Below are positions 28,668 to 37,686 of a stretch of DNA of 64,000 nt, piece after piece. This stretch comes from an uncultured Tateyamaria sp. (GTDB lineage: Bacteria > Pseudomonadota > Alphaproteobacteria > Rhodobacterales > Rhodobacteraceae), in the NCBI RefSeq assembly GCF_947494755.1, contig NZ_CANLVZ010000016.1, positions 1 through 64,000 on the forward strand, in the 5' to 3' direction. The notes under the pieces were generated by a model. The model was not told the origin of the DNA. It did no database searches and worked only from the letters and a program-made list of their open reading frames with translations. How positions within the stretch are numbered: the stretch's first letter is position 1; every line of letters begins with the position of its first letter. The translations under genes and the position numbers were made by a program.

Positions 28668-29468
28668 CTAGCGGAAGACGCCCGAGCCACCAATCGACAG
28701 TTTGGGTTTCGGCTTGGCCGCAGGCGCTGCTGCACGCGGTGCCGGTGCGGGTGCCGGGGCACGCCGCGTGGTCGTGGTTGTCGTGCGCTGCGTTGTGGTC
28801 GCGCGCGGCGTTGGTGCGGGACGCGCCGCCGCCACAGGTGTCGGACAAGCCACGTCACCATTGATGATGATCGCCCGGAACAGGCCGTTGGACGGCTCGG
28901 GATTGTCCCACGTGACCGAGGCCAACTGCTGGAAATACTCGCCCACCGAACGGCGAGACCCCGGACCCCATGCCCCGTCGATACCAGAGCGATAGCAATT
29001 CATCCGTGCCAATTCGATTTGCAAGGCGCGGTTCAGCTGATCGGCTTCGGGGTCCAGATGCCCTTCTTCTATCAAACGGCGAAACAGGTCAGGGTTCTCG
29101 GCGCGCATCGCTTCGCGGGCGGCCAGATCATCGATGGAAAACGCGACCTCCTCCACCGTGGCCGGCAGCAGGCGTTCGATCCCGAACTCTTCTTCCTGCC
29201 CGGCTCCGATCACACCCAGGATAATGGACGGTTTTGGCAACGTCCCCGGGGTGCGCACAGCCGCTTGAATCACCCCTGCTGATTCGATCAGACCGCTGAA
29301 AACAGGACCGGTTGTGGCGCTTGGAAGGGCGGCCAGCACCAACGCGTCACCCTCAGAAGCCAATTCGATGCCGATCGGTTGGATATCAAGGCCCTGCGCG
29401 ACGCCAATAACCGGCGAAAACACGCCAGCCATCAAGGCAATCACCACATTTCGGCAGAACCGGGTCAT
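28668..29468 (-). CDS. Exported protein with peptidoglycan-binding-like motif and Thr/Ala/Pro-rich tail
   Basis: About 266 residues. ATG 29468 gives a signal peptide ending near VIGVAQG; an earlier ATG is possible. Around residues 160-185 MNCYRSGIDGAWGPGSRRSVGEYF resembles a peptidoglycan-binding repeat (x-x-Y-x-G-x-D-G-x-W-G-x-x-T/S). The C-terminal part is low complexity (RATTTQRTTTTTTRR, then Ala/Pro). A periplasmic, wall-associated role is inferred. Confidence 0.68.
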   Translation of the reverse strand: MTRFCRNVVIALMAGVFSPVIGVAQGLDIQPIGIELASEGDALVLAALPSATTGPVFSGLIESAGVIQAAVRTPGTLPKPSIILGVIGAGQEEEFGIERLLPATVEEVAFSIDDLAAREAMRAENPDLFRRLIEEGHLDPEADQLNRALQIELARMNCYRSGIDGAWGPGSRRSVGEYFQQLASVTWDNPEPSNGLFRAIIINGDVACPTPVAAARPAPTPRATTTQRTTTTTTRRAPAPAPAPRAAAPAAKPKPKLSIGGSGVFR

Positions 29469-29741
29469 CGAAAGAGGTCTCCAAACGCCTGTTTTCATCT
29501 GTGTAACACCTTATGCGGCCTCACAAATGCCATGCAAGCAAATCATCCAAGAACCGGGGATCATCGCCCCGATCAGAGGGGGCGTTTCACGCAAATGCGT
29601 CAATTTTATGACTACCCCCGGTTGTAAGTTCCGATTTACAGCCCTCAGACCCCCGAAACTGTTGCAAAAAATCAGCGGAAAGCCGCAAATTTCAATGGGG
29701 TGACGATGAATTCCTAAGTACGGCATGCTATATCTTCTGAC

Positions 29742-30245
29742 ATGAAACGCGCCTTTTTTCTCTCGTTGTCCCTTGTAGCTTTTTCTGGCGGTGCAGGATT
29801 TGGTCTGTCGGCTTTGCACGACTACAGCTCGCCCGTCCGCACAGCGACGCTTGTTTCCCCGGATGTTCAGACGGACGCTGGTTCCGGCTTTGTGATCCCG
29901 GACTACGTGCCAGCATCGTTCACCGCGACGACATTTGCACCCAAACTTGGCGCACCTGCTGCCGACAGCGACGTGATCTCGCCCAAGCTGCGCACGCAGG
30001 ACGTGTCGAATATCCGGCCCCGTGGCCGGTCTGAGGCGGTCGCGATGCGCGCCGCTGCGGATGCACCCGCCGCACGCCTCGCCCGCCAACAGGTCGTGGC
30101 CCACACTGTGAGCTACACGCCAAACCGCCGGGCCAAGGCGAAAGCCCTCGCGCCCACCGGCTATACCACCTCGCGATCCTTCATTTCGGACGAAAGCGCG
30201 GCACCGCGCAACGCGCCGGACTACATCGTAGGCGTCTACCGCTAG
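29742..30245 (+). CDS. Small exported protein of unknown function
   Basis: A 167-residue protein starting MKRAFFLSLSLVAFSGGAGFGL, a clear signal sequence. The rest is low in structure, rich in Ala, Ser and Thr, and ends NAPDYIVGVYR. No family recognised. It diverges from the 28668-29468 gene, so the 273 bases between must hold two promoters. A stem GCCCTC-CAAA-GAGGGC (30254-30269) follows the stop and may end its transcript. Confidence 0.6.
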   Translation: MKRAFFLSLSLVAFSGGAGFGLSALHDYSSPVRTATLVSPDVQTDAGSGFVIPDYVPASFTATTFAPKLGAPAADSDVISPKLRTQDVSNIRPRGRSEAVAMRAAADAPAARLARQQVVAHTVSYTPNRRAKAKALAPTGYTTSRSFISDESAAPRNAPDYIVGVYR

Positions 30246-30253
30246 GTGCATCC

Positions 30254-30269
30254 GCCCTCCAAAGAGGGC
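30254..30269. terminator. Hairpin GCCCTC/GAGGGC
   Basis: A perfect 6-bp GC-rich stem with a CAAA loop, nine bases after the stop of the 29742 gene and before the promoter of the next operon. There is only a weak T stretch after it, so it is a possible rather than a textbook intrinsic terminator. Confidence 0.4.
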
Positions 30270-30290
30270 AGGCCCATCCGCTTTTGAGAG

Positions 30291-30319
30291 TTGACAGGTC
30301 AGAGCCCAAGACCGCTAAT
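30291..30319 (+). promoter_or_regulatory. Sigma-70-type promoter of the ExbB/ExbD operon
   Basis: A consensus -35 TTGACA (30291-30296), a 17-base spacer and -10 GCTAAT (30314-30319, four of six). It lies 40 bases ahead of the first gene at 30359. The spacing and perfect -35 make it a good vegetative promoter for the five-gene run to 34030. Confidence 0.55.
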
Positions 30320-30358
30320 GCACGCAGCTATTAGATTGCAGGCATTTCGGGGGCTTTG

Positions 30359-30790
30359 ATGACGCGTTTTTTAACTGCCATGGCGGCAACACTTCTTATT
30401 TCAGGTGCTGCGGCACACGCACAGGACGCCACCCCGAACATTTCGCTGGAACTGAACCGGGCCACTGCCTCATCCGATGGGGGCTGCCAGGTGATATTCT
30501 TTGGCAAAAACGGGCTTGATCAGGATTTCGAGGAAGTCACCTGGCGCCTCGCGGTCTTCGGCGCGGATGGGGTGTTCCGCAACCTGCTGGCGCTGCCGCT
30601 TGGGTCGCTCAGCGCAGGGAAACGGCGGGTGGTGCAATACAACCTGCCTTCCGCCTGCACGGACCTGTCCGAAATCATCGTCAACGACGTGGCCTCTTGC
30701 GCGATCGCAGGAGGAGACACAGACAGCAGCGATGTGTGCCTGACCCAATTGACGGTGACATCGCGCACCGATATCGCCTTCGGCCTGTGA
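30359..30790 (+). CDS. Periplasmic protein heading the ExbB/ExbD operon
   Basis: A 143-residue exported protein: signal peptide MTRFLTAMAATLLISGAAAHA, then a compact domain with three cysteines (DGGCQVIFF, PSACTDLS, VASCAIAG) and further cysteine in DVCLTQ, so disulfides are likely. ATG 30359 follows GGGGG; a TTG one codon upstream is the other option. Family not recognised. It lies 24 bases ahead of the ExbB gene and may be the periplasmic sensor or ligand of that complex. Confidence 0.7.
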   Translation: MTRFLTAMAATLLISGAAAHAQDATPNISLELNRATASSDGGCQVIFFGKNGLDQDFEEVTWRLAVFGADGVFRNLLALPLGSLSAGKRRVVQYNLPSACTDLSEIIVNDVASCAIAGGDTDSSDVCLTQLTVTSRTDIAFGL

Positions 30791-30814
30791 TCCACGCATT
30801 TATCAGGAACAGAC

Positions 30815-31441
30815 ATGACCATCTTTGACCTTGCGACGTTCACCGTTTACGGCCTGCTCGGCTTTTTGTCCCTCGTGGCACTCGGCATCGGGCTTTACAA
30901 AGTCGGGCAGTTCGCCCGCATGGGCGTGGGACGGCGCAACGAGGCGGAAAAGATCCTCGATGACTGGCTGAACGGGCGCGCGGACGAGGCGATCACAGCC
31001 GCCGGGCAACGCCGCTCGGTCCTGTCACGGATCCTGCAAGCGGTGTTCTCGGGCATTCAGGCGCGGCCCACCGATGTGTCCTATGCCGAAGAACTCAGCC
31101 GCCAGACCGCCATCGTCGAACTCGCCACGATGAGCGAGCGGATGCGCGCACTGGATATGGTGGTACAGGCCGCACCCATGCTTGGGCTGCTTGGCACGGT
31201 TGTGGGGATGATCGACGCGTTTTCGGTGCTGGCTGTGACCGAAGGGGCGGTTGATCCGACGACGCTTGCGGGCGGTATCTATGTCGCTCTGACAACCACC
31301 GCCGCGGGCCTTGTAATCGCGCTGTTCGCCTTCTTCCTTGCCACCTGGCTTGAGGGTCGGATCGACCGCGAACGCAATATGATCGAGGCGCTGATGTCAG
31401 CAGCCATCCACGGACGGGTCGATCCGAACGCGGCCAACTAG
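30815..31441 (+). CDS. MotA/TolQ/ExbB proton channel family protein
   Basis: A 208-residue inner-membrane stator protein. An N-terminal helix (about 5-25) is followed by a cytoplasmic part and two conserved helices: AAPMLGLLGTVVGMIDAF (about 125-142) and YVALTTTAAGLVIALFAFFLATWL (about 160-183), where the threonine pair lines the proton path. It should form a pentamer around an ExbD pair and couple proton flow to movement of the TonB-like protein encoded downstream. It is followed by two different ExbD genes, not one. Confidence 0.9.
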   Translation: MTIFDLATFTVYGLLGFLSLVALGIGLYKVGQFARMGVGRRNEAEKILDDWLNGRADEAITAAGQRRSVLSRILQAVFSGIQARPTDVSYAEELSRQTAIVELATMSERMRALDMVVQAAPMLGLLGTVVGMIDAFSVLAVTEGAVDPTTLAGGIYVALTTTAAGLVIALFAFFLATWLEGRIDRERNMIEALMSAAIHGRVDPNAAN

Positions 31442-31456
31442 CAGGGTCCGCGTCGG

Positions 31457-31918
31457 ATGGCCTCCAAAAAGACACCGCTGCCGGAACGCCCAAGGCGCTA
31501 CCGGTTTGTGCTGACACCTCTGGCGGATGCCATGTTTCAGCTGCTGATCTTTTTCATGCTGTCGACCAGCCTGACACCTTACTCGCTGATCACGCTCAAG
31601 ACGGCCTCAGGCCCCGCGCCCGACGCCGAACAGGCCCAAACCGGCGGCACAGACGAAAGCCAGCCGCCGCCGCCCCCCGGCGTGGACGCCGACATCACCC
31701 TGTGGACTATCAACAACGGCACCGTACGCACCGCCGGGCAGGATTACGACATCACGCAACTGGCTGAGCTGGCGGATGCCATCGGATCACAGACTGCGGC
31801 AGGGTCGGTGGTGCTGATCGTAGGTGAAACAGCCCGGGTGCAGGACGTCGCCCAAGCGCTCGAAGCGCTTGAGGGGGCCAACGTGGCAGGTGTGCAAATC
31901 ACCCGCGAGGGGGCCTGA
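31457..31918 (+). CDS. ExbD/TolR-like protein with the conserved aspartate
   Basis: A 153-residue single-span protein. The membrane segment LTPLADAMFQLLIFFML (about 19-36) carries Asp24 at the position of the essential proton-carrying aspartate of ExbD/TolR. A proline-rich linker (SQPPPPPPGVD) leads to a small periplasmic domain (AGSVVLIVGETARVQDVAQAL), as in TolR. The next ExbD-like gene starts two bases after its stop codon. Confidence 0.85.
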   Translation: MASKKTPLPERPRRYRFVLTPLADAMFQLLIFFMLSTSLTPYSLITLKTASGPAPDAEQAQTGGTDESQPPPPPGVDADITLWTINNGTVRTAGQDYDITQLAELADAIGSQTAAGSVVLIVGETARVQDVAQALEALEGANVAGVQITREGA

Positions 31919-31919
31919 T

Positions 31920-32327
31920 ATGGCGCTCGCCCGCCTCCCCCAACGCCGCAAGGGCGCCGTCTTTGACAGCTCTTTGGCGATCATCAACATCGTGCTTTTG
32001 CTGATCTTTTTCTTTATCACCACCGGCTCACTGATGAGTTCGCGCACGGTCGAGGTGGCCTTGCCGGAAACCACCCGCCTGCCCCTTGATCTGCTGCCCG
32101 AACCATTGTTGATCGTGACGGGCGACATGGCGATGATGCTCGACGGGGCCCCCATCGAAACGGGCACTCTGGCCGCCGCCCTGATCGACAGCCCCACCGT
32201 CTATGTCCTGGCCGACCGTGATCTGGGCGCCGCCGCCCTTCTGGGCCTGCTCGACGCCGAAGAACTGATTGCGGTCGAAGTGCAGCTTGTCACGCTCCAC
32301 CTCAACACCGAGGACGCGCCGGAATGA
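31920..32327 (+). CDS. Second ExbD/TolR-like protein with Asn in place of the conserved Asp
   Basis: A 135-residue single-span protein of the same layout: membrane segment SLAIINIVLLLIFFFITTG (about 18-36), then a periplasmic domain (SPTVYVLADRDLGAAAL). Aligning the hydrophobic segment with ExbD places Asn23 where the proton-binding Asp is expected. An Asp-to-Asn change abolishes activity in ExbD and TolR, so this subunit may be a structural partner of the first ExbD. ATG 31920 is preferred over a longer frame inside the upstream gene. Its stop overlaps the next start (ATGA). Confidence 0.8.
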   Translation: MALARLPQRRKGAVFDSSLAIINIVLLLIFFFITTGSLMSSRTVEVALPETTRLPLDLLPEPLLIVTGDMAMMLDGAPIETGTLAAALIDSPTVYVLADRDLGAAALLGLLDAEELIAVEVQLVTLHLNTEDAPE

Positions 32328-34030
32328 GCTTTCTGCCCCATGCCGCCTCCAAAGGCCTGACGTGGTACGGATCGCTTACTGCCTCGGCGCTCACCCATGC
32401 GGGTGTCGTGGGCTTTTTCATGTTTTCAGGGGCCGTCGCCTTTCTTCCCGAACCCGAGATTAACGAACCTGACGCACCTGAATTTGCCGTCAGTCTCGAA
32501 ATTCTGGACGCCGATATCGTGGACGAGGCCGAAGTGATCGACGAAAGCGCGGTGATCCCACCCGATGCCGTCGCGCTTGATCCCGACGATCTGGCCACCC
32601 TCGCCCCTGACGATAATGTGCTGGCACCTCTGGATGAGGACACGCTTGGCCCGCTTCAGGACGAGGCATTGGCCCCAAGTGATGACCTTGCCCTGCCCGA
32701 CGACGTCGCCGTGACAGAGCCTGAACTGGCCGAACCGGACCTGCCTGAGCCCGAAGTGATCGCGCCCGAGGTCCTTGAGCCGGACGTGACCGAGCCGGAG
32801 GCTGTGGACGCCGAAGTCACCGAACCCGAAGTGGTGGAACCCGAACCCACAGAGCCCGAGATTGTCGAACCCGAGATCGCCGATCTGCAACCCGAAGAGA
32901 CGGGGATCGAAGTCCCCGACGACACGCCCGCGACCCCGGAACCAGAGCCTGCACCGGCCCCCGAACCGCTGGTCGTGGCCCCCGAAGACCCCTCGCCGCT
33001 GGCCATTGATGGGCTCAGCCCCATTGACGACACGGTGCTGAATCCGCTGGCCGAAGGCGGCGCAGGCCCTCTGCCCGATGTCGGCCCCGAAGAAGGCGAC
33101 GCGCTGGTCCTCGCACCCGAACCAACGCCTGCGCCGGATGAGCTGGCCCTTCTTGCCCCGGAACCGACACCTGAACCCGCCCCAACCGTCGTGACACCTG
33201 ACGCGGACGCCCCCGCACCTGTCGCCTTGCCCGATCCAGTGGAACCAGAGGTGGCAAAACCCGAGGAGGCCGCCCCGGATGAGGGCGAAACCGCCGATAC
33301 AGAGCCTGAAATCACCGAACCCGATGGTGAGGGCGCGGGTGATGGCACCGCCGACGCCCCTGTGGTCCCCTCTGCGCCCGCTACGCGGCCTTTGCCCAAC
33401 CCTACGGCGTCAGACATCGCGATTGGCCAGTTGCTGCGCCGCATCCGCGCCACACCGCAACCGCAATGCACGCTCGCCCTGCCCCGCCGTGCTGGCGGCG
33501 ATCCGGGGGCCGGTGTGTCCTTTATCGGGGCCGATCTGGACGTGCTCGATGAACTGGCGGGGCGGGTTCTTGATGGTCTGGATTTCGAACCCATCCAGAC
33601 CCGCGAAGAGATCGATCTGCGCCAATGCGCCACGCTCGACGTGCTGCGCCAGTCCGACAGCTATCCCGCCAGCCGCATCGGCCTCGCGCTGGACAGCAGC
33701 AGCCTGGTCAGCGGGGACAGCCTGTCGGGCCGTGTGATCGGCGCAGAGGGGCTGTTTGTGACGCTGCTGCTGGTCGATGATAACGGCGTGGTGCAGGATA
33801 TGACGCCCTTCGTGCGGCTTGAGGGGAACACGCCGGTGTTTGAGGCCCCCGTGGCGCGCTCCGGCCCCAACCGGGCCACCCGGCAGATCCTGCTGGCCTT
33901 GGGCACCCAAGGCGCGCCTCTGGCCGTGACCGAGCGGATCGGGAACGTGGCACAGGACGTGTTCGCGCCCATCCCGGGCGAGGTGTTGCGGGCCATGGTT
34001 TTCGGGATCGCGACCTTCGACGTTCGCTAA
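32324..34030 (+). CDS. TonB-like membrane protein with long Glu/Pro linker and novel C-terminal domain
   Basis: A 568-residue protein. One membrane helix near the N terminus (about 17-42) is followed by about 330 residues dominated by P-E/E-P repeats (EPEVVEPEPTEPEIVEPE), a rigid, extended periplasm-spanning linker. The last 200 residues form a folded domain (IGQLLRRIRATPQPQC, then DLDVLDELAGRVLDGLDF) with two cysteines and an end with LAVTERIGNVAQDVF. That domain is not a recognisable TonB C-terminal domain. With ExbB and two ExbDs it forms a TonB-type motor whose target is unknown. Confidence 0.75.
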   Translation: MSFLPHAASKGLTWYGSLTASALTHAGVVGFFMFSGAVAFLPEPEINEPDAPEFAVSLEILDADIVDEAEVIDESAVIPPDAVALDPDDLATLAPDDNVLAPLDEDTLGPLQDEALAPSDDLALPDDVAVTEPELAEPDLPEPEVIAPEVLEPDVTEPEAVDAEVTEPEVVEPEPTEPEIVEPEIADLQPEETGIEVPDDTPATPEPEPAPAPEPLVVAPEDPSPLAIDGLSPIDDTVLNPLAEGGAGPLPDVGPEEGDALVLAPEPTPAPDELALLAPEPTPEPAPTVVTPDADAPAPVALPDPVEPEVAKPEEAAPDEGETADTEPEITEPDGEGAGDGTADAPVVPSAPATRPLPNPTASDIAIGQLLRRIRATPQPQCTLALPRRAGGDPGAGVSFIGADLDVLDELAGRVLDGLDFEPIQTREEIDLRQCATLDVLRQSDSYPASRIGLALDSSSLVSGDSLSGRVIGAEGLFVTLLLVDDNGVVQDMTPFVRLEGNTPVFEAPVARSGPNRATRQILLALGTQGAPLAVTERIGNVAQDVFAPIPGEVLRAMVFGIATFDVR

Positions 34031-34045
34031 GCCAAGGCGGTCGGC

Positions 34046-36163
34046 TTAACGGGTCAACTCCAGAAAGGCGACATCCGCCGCCCCCTGCCCGTCCGTGGCC
34101 AACTCGCGGGTCATGAGCGGCAGGATGTCGGCCGCCTGCGTCCCGTCACGCATCGCGCCCGCCCGCACCAGCGGACTGTCCGAGGCGGTCGCCACGATCA
34201 TGTAAATCCCCGGCGCCGCCGACCCAAGCCGGAAGGCAAAGCGGCGCTCGTCGCCGATGGCATCATCAAACTGACGCATCAGGGAAAACACCTGCCCGTT
34301 CGGGTCGACCAGCGCCAGCCAGTTCTCGCGCCCCGTGCTGCCATGCAGCGTGCCCAGCACACCATCGGACCGGGACAAGGTGTTGGCGGCCAGCGACAAC
34401 TCGACCCCTGCCCCACGCGTGCCCTGTAAACTGCGGGCAAAATCCAGCACCGCACATTGGGCGGGGGTCACACCACGGGGCACCACATCCGGGGTACTGC
34501 CAAAGGCGGCGCCAAAGGCTTCGCCAATCCCCTGCAACGGGGTCAGATCGGCGGCAAACCCCTCGATCAGACCGGCACTCTCTCCATGGGTGCGGCGCGC
34601 GGCATAGGCGCAGTCCTGCGGCACAGTCTCGGCCAGGAACGTCGCGCGACTGCCCGGAACACGGGTCAGCCCGGCCGTCACCGGATCGGTATCAGCACTG
34701 GCAACCTCTTCGCCGCCCGCAACCAAACCACCACCAAAATAATAAGCCGCCCCACCAGCGCCCGCCAAAGCAAGCAACAGAACGGCGAACATGGCACCAC
34801 GACCGCCCGACTTCTGGGGCGCAGCGGCGGCAGTGGCACTGCGCGACGTGCCCGCCTGCGTCGCGGTCGAACTGGCCGCAAAGGGCACGGCCTGCAAGCC
34901 AGGAACCGACCGGTCCTGCGTCGGGACCGCCGGGGGCAACGTGCCACGCGAGCGGGTGGTGGGACCACCATCCAAGGCACGCAGCTCGTCCATCACGGCA
35001 GCCATACCGGGCATCCGTTGAGCCGGATCAGGCTGCAACATCTCGTGGAGGATCGGCTGGAACTCCTCGGGGACCATACTGATGTCAGGCACCCCCATGC
35101 GCATCTGCACCGCCTCGGCAAAATTACCACCCATGTTGTAAGGCTTGCCCATCAACATCGCGATCATCAGCAACCCAAGGGAATAGACATCACTGGGGCC
35201 CTCAGCCTGGCCACCAAACGATCCCAACTGCTCGGGCGAGACATATTTCAACTTGCCCGCAAACTCGTTGCCAATGGTGACGTCCTTGACCGTGGACGAC
35301 CGGGAAATCCCAAAGTCGATCAACACGGCCTGACCGATATCACCGTCCTGCAACATCACGTTGTCGGGGGACAAATCGCGGTGGACCACACCGATATTGT
35401 GGGCGCGCTCAAGACCATCTGCCAGACGCATGGTCAGCTTGATGACATCCGCACGGGGCAAGGGGCCATTGTCTTTCAGAACATCCGACAGCTTGGTGCC
35501 CTGGATAAAGCCCATGACCAACGCGTGCAGATTCAGGTTCTGATCCGGGGGCACATAGGCGAAATAGCGGACAATCGCGTCGTGATGCAGCTGGCGCAGC
35601 ACGCGGGCCTCACGGCGGAACATATCCGCGACCTTGGTGTCCTCGGCCATCTCGGGCAGGATCACCTTGATGGCAACGGACTCGCCGGTGCCGATCTCGA
35701 CACCCCGGAACACGCGGCCCATGCCGCCCTGATCCAGACGCTCCTCGACGCGGTACATGTTGTTGATGACCAGCCCCGGCTCAAGCGTGTTGAGCGGGGT
35801 GGGCGCAGCCCCGGGCGGAGGGGGTACGACCGAGGCGGTATTGGTGTGAGTGACAGGGCCGGCACCAGCACCTTCGTCCTCACCGGTGGACACCATTTCG
35901 GTAGCCTTGTCATCGGGATCAAAGGGCTCAGAGGGCGGTTCCTGCACCGGCGCGGCGGTACGCCCGGGGCCCGGATCACGGACGACAACGGTGCGGTCGG
36001 ATTCCTCCGCGTCATCGGCAGGGACATCCTCGGGCATATCGGACGCATCAGCATCAGCATCCGCCTCCTCGGCGGCGGGCTGAGGCCGAAACAGAATTGT
36101 CTTGTCGTCGTCGTCGCCGTCCACCTCGGGGGTGTCGGGACGCGTTTTCTTGTCGTCGCTCAT
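34046..36163 (-). CDS. ppkA: T6SS serine/threonine protein kinase PpkA-like
   Basis: A 705-residue transmembrane kinase that switches on type VI secretion. After an acidic, disordered N terminus (about 130 residues) comes the kinase: G-loop LDQGGMGRVFRG, lysine in VAIKVILPE, HRDLSPDNVML, LIDFGISR. A membrane helix (VLLLALAGAGGAAYYFGG) then leads to a C-terminal domain of about 220 residues with two cysteines. The N terminus has two acidic-[KR]-T-[IV] motifs (Thr22 in DDDDKTI, Thr58 in ESDRTVV), possible autophosphorylation sites for FHA binding. Its start overlaps pppA's stop. Confidence 0.92.
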   Translation of the reverse strand: MSDDKKTRPDTPEVDGDDDDKTILFRPQPAAEEADADADASDMPEDVPADDAEESDRTVVVRDPGPGRTAAPVQEPPSEPFDPDDKATEMVSTGEDEGAGAGPVTHTNTASVVPPPPGAAPTPLNTLEPGLVINNMYRVEERLDQGGMGRVFRGVEIGTGESVAIKVILPEMAEDTKVADMFRREARVLRQLHHDAIVRYFAYVPPDQNLNLHALVMGFIQGTKLSDVLKDNGPLPRADVIKLTMRLADGLERAHNIGVVHRDLSPDNVMLQDGDIGQAVLIDFGISRSSTVKDVTIGNEFAGKLKYVSPEQLGSFGGQAEGPSDVYSLGLLMIAMLMGKPYNMGGNFAEAVQMRMGVPDISMVPEEFQPILHEMLQPDPAQRMPGMAAVMDELRALDGGPTTRSRGTLPPAVPTQDRSVPGLQAVPFAASSTATQAGTSRSATAAAAPQKSGGRGAMFAVLLLALAGAGGAAYYFGGGLVAGGEEVASADTDPVTAGLTRVPGSRATFLAETVPQDCAYAARRTHGESAGLIEGFAADLTPLQGIGEAFGAAFGSTPDVVPRGVTPAQCAVLDFARSLQGTRGAGVELSLAANTLSRSDGVLGTLHGSTGRENWLALVDPNGQVFSLMRQFDDAIGDERRFAFRLGSAAPGIYMIVATASDSPLVRAGAMRDGTQAADILPLMTRELATDGQGAADVAFLELTR

Positions 36164-36975
36164 TGTAGTCCTCGAAACTCGGGATATTCACCCTCTACGG
36201 CCAACCCCGGCAAACTCAATCTATGACAGCGCACAATGACAACAGACACGTTGTCCTTCCCGCCCCGCGCAAGGGCGGTGCCCACCAAATGCGCGCACAT
36301 CCCGTCCAGCGGGAAATCTACGCCCTCATACAACACTTCCGCCAGTTCTGAATCTTCGAAATATTCCGTCAAACCATCCGAACACAAAAGGAACAGGTCC
36401 CCATCCTCAAGCGTTCCCTCGACCATGTCACATTCAGGCAGTTCCGTCACGCCAATGGCGCGCGTGATCACGTTTTTGCGGGGCCAGCTTTCGGCCTGCT
36501 CTGCCGTGATGGATCCGGCATCCAGCAAGGCTTGAACTTCGGTGTGATCCCGGGTCACACGGGTCAGTTTCTGGCCGCGCATGCGGTAGACGCGGCTGTC
36601 ACCGGACCAGATGCAGGCAAAGTGGTCCTGCTGAACGATCAGCGCCGCAACCGTGGCCCCGATGGTGCCCCGGCCCACTTCGGCGGCATGGGCCTGAATG
36701 GTGGCATTGGCGCGGGTGAGGCGATCCATGAACCGCGCGCGCAAATCCATCGCACCTGCGGGCACACCGATGGTTTCCATCTCAGCCACGATGGCCTGAC
36801 TGGCAAAATCACCTGCGGTATGGCCCCCCATGCCGTCAGCCACCAGCCACAGCCCCGACATGGGCTGCACAAGCAGGCTGTCCTCGTTCAGCTTGCGCAC
36901 CCGGCCGACATCCGTGCGGGCGCTGGTCTCGAACGACATCAGGCCCTCGGCAGGTGTCACCATATCATCGCTCAT
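36160..36975 (-). CDS. pppA: T6SS PP2C-type phosphatase PppA
   Basis: A 271-residue PPM/PP2C phosphatase that reverses PpkA phosphorylation. The metal-binding motifs are present: DGMGGHTAGDFAS, WSGDSRVYRMRG, LLCSDGLTEYF and GGKDNVSVVIV. The gene is overlapped by four bases at both ends (tagF stop upstream, ppkA start downstream), giving a tightly coupled tagF-pppA-ppkA unit. Confidence 0.94.
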   Translation of the reverse strand: MSDDMVTPAEGLMSFETSARTDVGRVRKLNEDSLLVQPMSGLWLVADGMGGHTAGDFASQAIVAEMETIGVPAGAMDLRARFMDRLTRANATIQAHAAEVGRGTIGATVAALIVQQDHFACIWSGDSRVYRMRGQKLTRVTRDHTEVQALLDAGSITAEQAESWPRKNVITRAIGVTELPECDMVEGTLEDGDLFLLCSDGLTEYFEDSELAEVLYEGVDFPLDGMCAHLVGTALARGGKDNVSVVIVRCHRLSLPGLAVEGEYPEFRGLQ

Positions 36976-37682
36976 CTGTGTCCACCCTCCTCAGCGTGGC
37001 CATCGTCGTCCTGTGCGGGCATGGTGTCGGTATCGACCTCCGCCATCAGCCAGCGCAAGGCGCGTGCATCCGGCAACCCGTTTGTCCCCATCCAGCCGGC
37101 ATCGCGTCCCGCCCCTGCCGGATACCACCAATGGCTCCGCCCCAATTGGGCACGGGCTGCGTCCGTGTCGCGTGCATCCCGCATCAGCCGCGACAAATCC
37201 CCATCTGCCCGCTGTCCCCATATCATCCCAGTGGGGCGCATTTGTGGCACTGTGCCATTGATCGGGGGCATGGCGATACCCTCAATTAACCCCTGCACCC
37301 CGCCTTGCGCGCAAGTGGTTGCATCTAGGTCGCGCAATGCACCTTCAAGAGCGACATAGAACCCCTCGTCATGGTCCGGGTGGATCGGGGGTAAGGTGTC
37401 ATAGCCCGCAACGCCGACAATCAACGGATAGCGCCGCCCGACCTTGTCCCACGAGGGCACCCAAATGCCCATCAGTGGCACCCCCAGCACATCCGCCCCG
37501 ATCCACACCCGCAAGGGCGGTGCAGTATCCCAGGCCGTCTCCCACCCCTCGCCCAGTTCGTCGCGCACGGCTGTCAGGCAGGGTTGCACCCACGCCTCAA
37601 GCTGTGTGAGCGCGGCAGGCTCCAGCCCCGCTGTCAGGAAGTCGCCAAAGGCCGGATGTTTGCCATAGATCACCGTGGTCAT
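36972..37682 (-). CDS. tagF: T6SS accessory/repressor protein TagF (ImpM)
   Basis: A 236-residue TagF protein, a post-translational repressor of T6SS assembly in studied bacteria. It opens YGKHPAFGDFLTAGL, the usual TagF signature (G-K-x-P-x-x-G-D-F), and has WVPSWDKVGRRYPLIVG mid-protein. Four bases separate it from the stop of tssM and its own stop overlaps pppA, so it is the middle of a tssL-tssM-tagF-pppA-ppkA operon. Confidence 0.92.
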   Translation of the reverse strand: MTTVIYGKHPAFGDFLTAGLEPAALTQLEAWVQPCLTAVRDELGEGWETAWDTAPPLRVWIGADVLGVPLMGIWVPSWDKVGRRYPLIVGVAGYDTLPPIHPDHDEGFYVALEGALRDLDATTCAQGGVQGLIEGIAMPPINGTVPQMRPTGMIWGQRADGDLSRLMRDARDTDAARAQLGRSHWWYPAGAGRDAGWMGTNGLPDARALRWLMAEVDTDTMPAQDDDGHAEEGGHR

Positions 37683-37686
37683 GGGC

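Noticed and set aside
30254-30269. Hairpin considered as a riboswitch or attenuator for the ExbB operon
   Set aside because: It lies upstream of the predicted promoter, so it would not be in that transcript.
34457-36226. 589-codon plus-strand frame opposite ppkA
   Set aside because: The minus strand encodes a complete kinase with all motifs and four-base overlap to pppA; the plus frame is a GC-bias shadow.
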